From NCBI GenBank assembly GCA_003241785.1, contig QFPW01000059.1, positions 1 through 6,748 of the forward strand: a stretch of 6,748 nt of DNA, read 5' to 3'. Positions 1 through 5,193 of this stretch are shown piece by piece. The first letter of the stretch is position 1. The number at the start of each line of letters is the position of its first letter. Position numbers and translations under genes: made by a program. Under the pieces are notes generated by a model. That model saw nothing but the letters and a program-made list of their open reading frames with translations. It ran no database searches and was not told where the DNA came from. Origin of the DNA: Rhodovulum sulfidophilum. GTDB lineage: Bacteria; Pseudomonadota; Alphaproteobacteria; Rhodobacterales; Rhodobacteraceae.

Positions 1-93
1 ATGTGTGGATGCCCCCTGATGCGCAAGGTTCTTGATCGGTCGGGGCATGTGATCGGTGCGGTCATGTGTCAGGCCTCGCAGGTGCGGCGCTAA
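1..93 (+). other. Short open frame running in from the left edge, unidentified
   Basis: This frame is open from the first base and stops with TAA at 91-93, giving at most 30 residues within the window. The translation starts Met-Cys-Gly-Cys-Pro and has a Cys-x-Cys pair plus a third Cys near the end. It reads a little more like protein than the frames to its right and could be the C-terminus of a gene that begins outside the window. The ATG falls exactly at the window edge, so nothing can be said about the true start. I do not recognise a family, and a chance open frame is quite possible at this length. Confidence 0.15.
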
Positions 94-778
94 CGGCCGT
101 GGGCCGGCATGGAGATGCGCGGATCGGGTCCAGATCAATTTGGCGAGCTCGAGGCTCGGCGAGTCAGACTGGTTTTCCCGCTCCCTCCTTTCGATCGACT
201 GCCCTTGCCGTTCAGGCCCTCTTCACATCCCCGACGGTCCGTCGACGCCTGTCACGCCGCCAACGGACCCCGATAGGCGCAATCCGGAGAAGGTTCCACG
301 CGCCTCGGGGATCTCACCCGAGGATTTCTCAGCGCTCCGAAGAGCATCTTTCACCATTCGAAAATGGAGCCGATCAAGGAAAGATCGGAGAAAGTGCCCG
401 CAGCATGCCAAAGCGCGGCCTGTCGATCAAGATCGTTTGGGCGTCGGTCCCGCGCGCGCGTCCGGTTCGAGCCGCCGGATCAGGTCGCCCTCGGGTCAAC
501 GAGATGGACCCCCAGGCCGTCAACGCCCCGGACCTCGCGGGTTGCCGGCCTCGCCGAAACGCGAAGCAATGCGCCGCGATCGTGGTTATCTCCGTCCCTC
601 GCAGAGCGCACGATCGCCTCGAGATCCCCCGTATGTGGCGACGCGGTTCAAGGTATCGTCTGATATCAGGCTCTCCTACGCTACGAAGCTCGCAGGACTA
701 TTGCCGCGGCCCACGTCTGGCAACGACCCGACTCGACAAAGCGACGTTCGCTCGATCGCCTCTTCCGGCTCCATGGGT
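94..778. other. About 685 bases with no recognisable gene
   Basis: Two long plus-strand frames (56-940 and 66-824) cross this stretch. Both translate to Arg/Pro/Ser-rich, low-hydrophobicity sequence typical of non-coding frames in GC-rich DNA. Both also run antisense into the well-supported antitoxin gene. The minus-strand frames are short and unfamiliar. What I can see is a 7-bp stem-loop at 303-323 and a perfect 10-bp palindrome, CTGATATCAG, at 660-669. No transposase fragment, tRNA or repeat array was recognised. It may be an old intergenic region, decayed coding DNA or the edge of an acquired segment. Confidence 0.5.
303..328 (+). terminator. Stem-loop followed by ATTTC, possible terminator
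   Basis: CCTCGGG (303-309) and CCCGAGG (317-323) are exact inverted repeats around a 7-base loop. On the plus strand they are followed by ATTTCTC, which is only a weak T-run. The GC-rich stem would be stable, but no gene that it would terminate is visible upstream apart from the edge frame ending at base 93. A chance palindrome or a protein-binding site are alternatives. Confidence 0.25.
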
Positions 779-1138
779 CTACGCGGCCACGCCCAGGTCG
801 AAATCGAAGCGGATGCCGTCATAGGGAAACTCGACCCCCCTTTCGGAGCGATCGATGACTCCCGCGTTCACAAGGGTGGTCACGTCCCGATGCACCGCCT
901 TCACGTCCCGACCAATCCGGCGGGCGACCTCCCGGATTGACAACGCGCCCTGCCCGCCGAGCGCTTTGACGATGGCGAGGCGCGACGGGGCCAGGATCCT
1001 GTGCATATCGTCGTAGCTGGCGAAGTTCAGCGTCGGAACCGCCTCGGCGGCCGTTCCCGCCTGGGCGAGCCGCACGGCCTCTATGAAACGCGCCTTGCTG
1101 TCGAACATGGCGCCTAGTCGAACCGTAAGCGTGCTCAT
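779..1138 (-). CDS. Winged-helix antitoxin, HVO_A0114-like, partner of TumE-family toxin
   Basis: This is a 119-residue DNA-binding protein and probably the antitoxin and autoregulator of the toxin gene just upstream. Residues about 50-98 form a winged helix-turn-helix. A helix with the pattern Pro-Ser-Arg-Leu-Ala-Ile-Val-Lys-Ala-Leu leads into SIREVARRIGRDVKAVHRDV (67-86), which looks like the turn and recognition helix. The basic/aromatic tail (FPYDGIRFDF, 104-113) could be the wing. Proteins of this sort, named HVO_A0114-family in databases, commonly sit beside TumE-family toxins. The ATG at 1138 is chosen because it overlaps the toxin stop as ATGA and is preceded by GGAAAGGA eight or so bases upstream. 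The same frame extends upstream to 1348, but that extension is antisense-quality sequence inside the toxin gene. The toxin-first order means antitoxin translation is probably coupled to toxin translation. The family is fairly sure; the antitoxin role rests on context. Confidence 0.82.
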   Translation of the reverse strand: MSTLTVRLGAMFDSKARFIEAVRLAQAGTAAEAVPTLNFASYDDMHRILAPSRLAIVKALGGQGALSIREVARRIGRDVKAVHRDVTTLVNAGVIDRSERGVEFPYDGIRFDFDLGVAA

Positions 1139-1416
1139 TTCAGCATCCTTTCCATGTCGGCCTGGAAGGCCTCGTATATCGCTTCCAGTGTTGTAAACTT
1201 TACCGCCTCTTCGCGGCCTTCGACGTGGCGATGGTCGCCTTTGCCGCGCTCGTTGTCGTAGCGCAGGACGCATTCCCCATTCACTACAAGCGCCAGTCGG
1301 TATTTGAAGGGGTGCTCGCTCCCCGGGACCGGAGACGGGAGGTGCCATAGTACGACCTCGAAAAAGGCGGAGTCGCTCAGCACGGTCCGAGACTTTTCAA
1401 TCAGCACCGACTTCAT
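1135..1416 (-). CDS. tumE: TumE-family (DUF6516) toxin of a type II toxin-antitoxin module
   Basis: This is a 93-residue protein that matches, from memory, the TumE/DUF6516 toxin pattern. It has an N-terminal strand MKSVLIEKSR, then a strand ending in VVLWHLPSPVPGSEHPFKYR (21-40). The hallmark strand-turn follows, in which LRYDNERGKGDHRH (51-64) holds the conserved Tyr-Asp-Asn-Glu and Gly-Lys-Gly-Asp-His-Arg-His residues. A C-terminal helix ends in Met-Leu-Lys. Family proteins are roughly 90-120 residues, so it looks complete and intact. The ATG at 1416 is chosen because the family begins with this Met-Lys strand; the open frame up to 1566 is Pro/Arg-rich and unlike it. An in-frame ATG at 1428 is the only close rival. 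No Shine-Dalgarno precedes 1416, which fits the promoter lying only seven bases upstream. The stop overlaps the antitoxin start. The molecular target of the toxin cannot be read from sequence. Confidence 0.85.
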   Translation of the reverse strand: MKSVLIEKSRTVLSDSAFFEVVLWHLPSPVPGSEHPFKYRLALVVNGECVLRYDNERGKGDHRHVEGREEAVKFTTLEAIYEAFQADMERMLK

Positions 1417-1423
1417 GTTGGCA

Positions 1424-1452
1424 TGCATAACAACGGATGCGTGTGTTGTCAA
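1424..1452 (-). promoter_or_regulatory. Promoter of the toxin-antitoxin operon
   Basis: On the minus strand a consensus -35, TTGACA (1452-1447), is followed after 17 bases by TATGCA (1429-1424). The second box is weak on its own (three of six positions) but is preceded by TGT, an extended -10 element. Only seven bases separate the -10 box from the toxin ATG at 1416. Transcription would therefore start at or within a base or two of the start codon, giving a leaderless or nearly leaderless message. This is prediction from consensus only. Confidence 0.5.
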
Positions 1453-1462
1453 CTGTGACAAC
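1445..1462. promoter_or_regulatory. Inverted repeat over the -35, probable antitoxin operator
   Basis: GTTGTCA (1445-1451) and TGACAAC (1456-1462) are perfect 7-bp inverted repeats separated by ACTG. The left arm covers most of the predicted -35 hexamer of the toxin promoter. A symmetric site of this size at this place is what a dimeric helix-turn-helix antitoxin would bind to shut off its own operon. That the neighbouring winged-helix protein binds it is inference from position. Confidence 0.5.
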
Positions 1463-1581
1463 GACAGCGGGGGCCGCTGGACGGCCACGGTAGGCGTATC
1501 GCAGGCCAAGATCCGAAGAGGAAGCGGCTCACCCGCGCCGGTGCGAGCGCGCTCGGCTCCGCCCAACCGCGCTCCATCGAT

Positions 1582-1815
1582 TTAGCGCCGCACGCCGAAG
1601 CGGCCGATCAGCGCCAAATGCTGCCGCTCAATTTGTAGCACGGGAACGACGACTCTGTCCGCGAAGCAGACATTGTCTTGGACATAGTTCGAATGACAGC
1701 TCTGGGACGAACAGAGCAGATGGGACACGAGTTCCTCTATGAACAATTTACCAATGCCGGGCAAATAAACCACATCGCCGGAAAAGAACCACATTGCGCT
1801 CAGCACGAGCTTCAT
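1582..1815 (-). CDS. Doubtful 77-residue hypothetical protein
   Basis: I do not recognise this frame. It would encode 77 residues from ATG at 1815, 14 bases after the end of the LacI-family gene on the same strand. The translation has a fairly normal mix of hydrophobic residues, an aromatic start (MWFF) and four Cys, three of them clustered as CSSQSC and NVC within about 20 residues. The local DNA is less GC-rich than its neighbours. Against it, no clear ribosome-binding site precedes the start (the upstream bases are a GATCGC/GCGATC palindrome). The opposite strand is also open over much of the same span (1678-1947), so strand assignment is uncertain. It may be a relic of decayed or imported DNA. 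If it is not a gene, the whole of 1417-1829 is non-coding apart from the toxin promoter. Confidence 0.2.
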   Translation of the reverse strand: MKLVLSAMWFFSGDVVYLPGIGKLFIEELVSHLLCSSQSCHSNYVQDNVCFADRVVVPVLQIERQHLALIGRFGVRR

Positions 1816-1818
1816 ATG

Positions 1819-1831
1819 GATCGCGGCGATC
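1819..1831 (-). repeat. 13-bp palindrome at the end of the LacI-family gene
   Basis: GATCGC and GCGATC face each other around a single central base, ending on the stop codon of the repressor gene. It could fold as a 5-bp stem with a 3-base loop. With no T-run it is a poor terminator candidate, and it is reported only as the sole structure near that gene end. Confidence 0.15.
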
Positions 1832-2846
1832 AGCCTCGAGTGTGTTCGCAGACGATGCGGATCTGGCGCTCTTCGCGATCGAGATGCGGACGGCCACTCA
1901 GAATCGCGTCGATCATTGTGAGGCCGAGCATCAGTTCCTGCTCCTGATCGCGCGCGAGCAGGTAGTTCATCTCCCCCGACGCGAGCAAGGCGCGGGAATG
2001 GGCGTTGAGTTCATGGCCGATGAACACGACTTCCCGCGCGACGCCGAGTTCGGCGAGCGCTCGACCTACGCCGGAGTTGCCGCCGGCGATGGAATAGATC
2101 CCCTGAGGCGCGCCCCTCTCGCGCGCGTAGCGCAGCACCTCGGCATAGGCGAGGTCGGGATCGTTGCGCACCTCGACCCAGTGATCCACCCGCAGGTTGG
2201 GGAAGCCATGCGCGAGCACCTCGGCGAAGCCCTTCTCGCGCGCGGCCGAGGCTTGATAGCCGCCGCAGGCGATGAAGAGCACGCGTCCTTCCGGTTCGTG
2301 GATAAGATCGCCCATTAGCTTCGCCGCGGCGCGCCCGGCGCTTTCCTCGTCGCTTCCGACATAGCCATGGCGACAGGCACGGGGGAGGTCCGTCGCCAGA
2401 CAAACCACGGGCTTGCCGCGGCGCTTCGTCGCCCGCGAAGCCCGGACCACATGCGGATTGGCGCGGGCGACGATAATGAGCGCGTCGGCCGTCTCCGCCG
2501 CGCGCTCGATCCGCTGGGAGAAGGCGAGCAGGCTGAGGTTGAACGAGGAATGCACCTCGACTTCGAGGTCCAGATCGCGCCTTCGCCGTGCCACGAGCCC
2601 GACCGCCTCGGCGAGCGCGCGATTGAAGCTGTCACCGGATTCACAGACGATGACGACCCGTCGCCGTTTCGGTTCCGGCCCGCGCAACGCGTCGAGCGCC
2701 TCCAGCACGCGCAGCCGGGTCCCCGGCGCGACGGTACCGCAGGCGTTCAGAACCCGATCGACCGTCGCCGTACCGACCCCGGCGGCCTCGGCAACCTCAC
2801 TCACCGAGGGTCCGCGCCGGACCCGCCTTTCGTGCTTCTGCTCCAC
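1830..2846 (-). CDS. LacI-family transcriptional repressor with sugar-binding-type sensor domain
   Basis: A 338-residue LacI/GalR-type regulator of full normal length. The N-terminal helix-turn-helix spans about 14-35 (SVSEVAEAAGVGTATVDRVL), followed by the hinge-helix region to about 56. The variant Thr-Val-Asp-Arg-Val-Leu-Asn replaces the commoner Thr-Val-Ser-Arg-Val-Leu-Asn and is the kind seen in regulators next to alphaproteobacterial sugar or polyol ABC transporters. From about 61 to the end is a periplasmic-binding-protein-like ligand domain, with VVIVCESGDSFNRALAEAV at its start and YVGSDEESAGRAAAKLM in the middle. The start is GTG at 2846, preceded by GGGA; no in-frame ATG, GTG or TTG lies further upstream before the promoter region. 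It is transcribed away from the binding-protein gene, with 145 bases between the two start codons. It most likely represses that unit, and perhaps itself, until the transported ligand binds. The ligand is unknown. Confidence 0.93.
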   Translation of the reverse strand: MEQKHERRVRRGPSVSEVAEAAGVGTATVDRVLNACGTVAPGTRLRVLEALDALRGPEPKRRRVVIVCESGDSFNRALAEAVGLVARRRRDLDLEVEVHSSFNLSLLAFSQRIERAAETADALIIVARANPHVVRASRATKRRGKPVVCLATDLPRACRHGYVGSDEESAGRAAAKLMGDLIHEPEGRVLFIACGGYQASAAREKGFAEVLAHGFPNLRVDHWVEVRNDPDLAYAEVLRYARERGAPQGIYSIAGGNSGVGRALAELGVAREVVFIGHELNAHSRALLASGEMNYLLARDQEQELMLGLTMIDAILSGRPHLDREERQIRIVCEHTRG

Positions 2847-2991
2847 TCCGAAATTCCCACACCGATCCTGATTGAAAATACATCAGATGGGAACAGGGCC
2901 AAGCCGTATTCAGGACCCGTCCGAACCCGCGCGGGGCGCGAGCGGATCAAGGTTCAAGCGGCGGAAAGCCGCCTTCTCCAGGAGGAAAGAC
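2847..2991. promoter_or_regulatory. Divergent control region between repressor and binding-protein genes
   Basis: This 145-base gap must carry both promoters and any LacI-type operator. Visible candidates are listed here. CTGAT (2868-2872) and ATCAG (2882-2886) form an inverted repeat. It is nested inside TTCCCA (2854-2859) and TGGGAA (2888-2893), though the spacing of the two pairs is not symmetric. CCCGCGCGGG at 2926-2935 is a perfect palindrome with a central CG, as LacI-family operators usually have. On the minus strand, TTGGCC (2902-2897), a 16-base spacer and TATTTT (2880-2875) could be the repressor promoter, with the CTGAT/ATCAG repeat lying over it. I see no convincing promoter for the plus-strand unit. 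GGCGG/CCGCC at 2960-2973 is a small hairpin just before the ribosome-binding site. Confidence 0.35.
2980..2985 (+). promoter_or_regulatory. Strong ribosome-binding site that fixes the binding-protein start
   Basis: AGGAGG lies six bases before ATG 2992. It decides the start: the frame is open back to a TTG at 2872, but the extra 40 residues are Arg/Ser-rich and would bury the signal peptide. Confidence 0.8.
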
Positions 2992-3933
2992 ATGAGGAAG
3001 ATTCTGCTCTCGACCGCGCTTCTCGCGCTCACATCCGGCATGGCGAATGCCGAGACGATCGGGCTCACGATGGCGACCTTCGACGACGATTATCAGAGCG
3101 TGATGCGCAACAAGATCCTCGATTACGCGGGGACGCTCCAGGGTGTCGACGTTCAGGCGGAGGATGCCCAGAACGATATCGGCCGCCAGTTGACCCAGGT
3201 CGAGAACTTCATCGCCGCCGGCGTCGACGCGATCATGATGACGCTCGTGGACACGTCCTCGGCGCCTGCGATCACCGCGGCCGCCAAGGCGGCGGGAGTG
3301 CCTCTCGTCTACCTCAACCTCGAGCCGACAAATCTCGCCGATCTGCCGGAGGATCAGATCTACGTCGGCGGCAACGACGTGGAGTCGGGCACGCTCGCGG
3401 CCTTCGAGGCCTGCCGGCTGCTGCGCGAACAGGGCAAGACCGAGGCGCGCGGTTATATCATGATCGGCAATCTCTCGCACGAGGCGGCGCTTCGGCGCAC
3501 CAAGGACGTGCATGACGTGATCGCCATGGACATGTGCCAGTTCATCACGATCTCCCAGGAGCAGGAGGCGAAATGGTCGCGCAGCGAGGGCCAAAATCTC
3601 ATGACCAACTGGCTCACCACCGGTGAGACCTTCGACGTCGTGTTCGCCAACAACGACGAGATGGCGATCGGCGCGATCCAGGCGATGAAGGCGGCCGGTC
3701 TCGATATGGACACGGTGATCGTGACGGGCGTGGACGCGACCGAGGAGGCGCTTACGACGATGCGCGCCGGCGATCTCGACGTGACGGTGTTCCAGAATGG
3801 CGGTGCCATCGGCATCACCGGGCTGGACTCCGCATTGAAGCTTGCCCGGGGAGAGAGCGTGCCCCGGATCACCTACATTCCGTTCGAACTGGTGACACCT
3901 GGCACGATCGCCGAATTCGAGGGGCGGAATTGA
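2992..3933 (+). CDS. Periplasmic substrate-binding protein of a sugar/polyol ABC importer (RbsB/MocB-like)
   Basis: A 313-residue exported protein that captures a small ligand, probably a sugar or cyclitol-type compound, in the periplasm. Residues 1-20 are a classical signal peptide: Met-Arg-Lys, a hydrophobic core LLSTALLALT, and a cleavage site after Ala-Asn-Ala. The mature part is a type I binding-protein fold. IGLTMATFDDDYQSVMRNKI opens lobe one, VENFIAAGVDAIMMTLVD (70-87) is the second strand-helix unit, and YVGGNDVESGTLAA (124-137) is the crossover. FANNDEMAIGAIQAM (218-232) and VTGVDATEEAL (244-254) are typical ligand-contact loops. The run NLSHEAALRRTKDVHDVI (160-177) and the ending YIPFELVTP resemble rhizopine/inositol-type binding proteins such as MocB, from memory and so tentative as to ligand. 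Two Cys (141, 182) could form a disulfide. Length is normal. The gene is divergent from a LacI-family gene and overlaps the esterase gene. No permease or ATPase gene lies nearby in the window. Confidence 0.92.
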   Translation: MRKILLSTALLALTSGMANAETIGLTMATFDDDYQSVMRNKILDYAGTLQGVDVQAEDAQNDIGRQLTQVENFIAAGVDAIMMTLVDTSSAPAITAAAKAAGVPLVYLNLEPTNLADLPEDQIYVGGNDVESGTLAAFEACRLLREQGKTEARGYIMIGNLSHEAALRRTKDVHDVIAMDMCQFITISQEQEAKWSRSEGQNLMTNWLTTGETFDVVFANNDEMAIGAIQAMKAAGLDMDTVIVTGVDATEEALTTMRAGDLDVTVFQNGGAIGITGLDSALKLARGESVPRITYIPFELVTPGTIAEFEGRN

Positions 3934-4991
3934 CCGTCCTTCATCCGGGCGGGAAGCTGGCCGAAGGGATTGATCCGCTGCGGCTCGTGCCGGCGGAGTT
4001 GCGGGAGCCGCTGAAGGCACTGATCGCGCGCGACCCGGCGATGCCAGGTGGGGCCAAGCATGTCGTGACGCCGGACGAACTCGCGCGGCTCTTGCCGGAG
4101 CTGCGCCGCGCCTGGGCGGCGGCGCCGCCGCAGACCTCCGAGGTTCGCGCGGTTCCGGTCGAGTGTCGGCGAATTCCAGGGCCGGCGGGAGCCCCGGACG
4201 TGCCAATCCTGATCGTCGGCGCGCCGGGCGGCGCGCCGCGCCCGGCGATTCTGCACATGCATGGCGGCGGGTTCATTGTCGGGACGGCGGAGGAGTATCT
4301 GCCCATGCTGCGCGCGGAGGCATTGGCGCTCGGCGCGCGGATCGTCTCGGTCGACTACCGGCTTGCGCCGGAGGCGCCCTTTCCCGGCGCGCTCGAGGAC
4401 AACTACGCGGCGCTGCTCTGGCTCCACGCCGAGGCGGAGACGCTGGGGATCGATCGGGAGAGGATCGCGCTTCAGGGCGAGAGCGCGGGTGGAGGACATG
4501 CCGCGATGCTTGCGCTCGCCGCGCGCGACCGGGGCGAGGTGCCTGTGATGTTCCAATGCCTGACCTATCCCATGCTCGACGATCGGACCGGCAGTGCGCG
4601 CGCCGTCGCGCCCCATATCGGAACCTGGGGCTGGACCGCTCAGTACAATCGCATGGGCTGGTCCGCGCTGCTCGGCGTTCCGGCGGGCTCGGCGCATGTG
4701 CCCGAGGGCGCCGTGCCGGCGCGCGCGGCCGACCTCGCGGGACTGCCGCCCGCGTTCCTCTGGGTTGGTTCGCTCGACCTCTTCGTCGAGGAGAATCTAG
4801 CCTATGCCGCCCGGCTCGCCGTGGCGGGCGTCCCCGTCGAACTCCATCTCGTGCCGGGCGTCTATCACGGCTTCGATGGCGCGGCTCCGGCGTCGAGCGT
4901 CACGCTTGGCTATCGCGATGCAATGGTCATGGCGCTCGCGCGGGCCTTTGCGGTCGTGCCTCGGCCTGACTTCGCGCGATTTCTGGTCTAA
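3930..4991 (+). CDS. Alpha/beta hydrolase, hormone-sensitive-lipase-type carboxylesterase
   Basis: A 353-residue alpha/beta hydrolase (fold-3, HSL group) expected to cleave a carboxylic ester in the cytoplasm, as no signal peptide is visible. The oxyanion-hole motif is His-Gly-Gly-Gly-Phe (111-115). YRLAPEAPFPGALED (143-157) is the family block that follows it. The nucleophile elbow Gly-Glu-Ser-Ala-Gly-Gly is at 183-188, with Ser185. The acid is probably Asp283 in SLDLFVEE, and the catalytic His is His313 in Tyr-His-Gly-Phe. All catalytic parts are present. The first 70 or so residues form the cap-type N-terminal region. The proposed start is TTG at 3930, which overlaps the stop of the binding-protein gene as TTGA and follows GAGGGG by five bases. 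The next in-frame ATG (residue 38) would cut into the cap. The overlap implies translational coupling, so binding protein and esterase are probably used together. The substrate is unknown. Confidence 0.9.
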   Translation: MTVLHPGGKLAEGIDPLRLVPAELREPLKALIARDPAMPGGAKHVVTPDELARLLPELRRAWAAAPPQTSEVRAVPVECRRIPGPAGAPDVPILIVGAPGGAPRPAILHMHGGGFIVGTAEEYLPMLRAEALALGARIVSVDYRLAPEAPFPGALEDNYAALLWLHAEAETLGIDRERIALQGESAGGGHAAMLALAARDRGEVPVMFQCLTYPMLDDRTGSARAVAPHIGTWGWTAQYNRMGWSALLGVPAGSAHVPEGAVPARAADLAGLPPAFLWVGSLDLFVEENLAYAARLAVAGVPVELHLVPGVYHGFDGAAPASSVTLGYRDAMVMALARAFAVVPRPDFARFLV

Positions 4992-5193
4992 GCGCGGCGG
5001 CCGGATCGGACCGGTCCATCGCAGCGCCTGATCGTTGCCTGGCTTCCCTCGGCAAGTGGAACCAGTGGCACGACGCGACGAGGCGAATGGCTGCGCCGTG
5101 GTACCATCCGATATCAGGCGGCGGCTATGGGCCGGTCTCGGTCATTTCTGACTCCGCCTCTCCCGGTTTCAATCCGACATGTTCAGGACCGGG
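4992..5193. other. Convergent intergenic gap with a bulged stem-loop at 5036-5070
   Basis: The esterase and trkH-like genes converge across this 202-base gap. TGCC-TGG-TTCC (5036-5047) can pair with GGAA-CCA-GGCA (5058-5070), giving an 11-bp bulged stem on a 10-base loop. GGACCGGTCC at 5008-5017 is a perfect palindrome. Neither is followed by a clear T-run on either strand, so they are weak terminator candidates. No gene is seen in the gap. Confidence 0.25.

Noticed and set aside
56..940. 294- and 252-residue plus-strand open frames (56-940 and 66-824)
   Set aside because: They are Arg/Pro/Ser-rich, have no domain or ribosome-binding site, and run antisense over the well-supported antitoxin gene, as expected of stop-poor frames in GC-rich DNA.
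2872..2991. N-terminal extension of the binding protein from TTG 2872
   Set aside because: It would place 40 basic residues before an obvious signal peptide and ignores the strong AGGAGG before ATG 2992.
2367..3515. 382-residue plus-strand frame covering the repressor start and binding-protein gene
   Set aside because: It is antisense to the LacI-family gene and out of frame with the binding protein; the composition is Arg-rich and no family is recognisable.
2947..4206. 419-residue minus-strand frame opposite the binding protein and esterase
   Set aside because: It is the antisense shadow of two strongly supported genes and is His/Arg-rich without motifs.
4218..4237. Two nearby GGCGCGCC octamers
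   Set aside because: They encode the Gly-Ala-Pro-Gly-Gly-Ala-Pro turn of the esterase and are explained by GC-rich codon choice.
660..5117. GATATCAGGC found near 662 and again near 5109
   Set aside because: A single 10-base match about 4.4 kb apart, with no longer shared flank, is not evidence of a mobile-element or attachment-site repeat.
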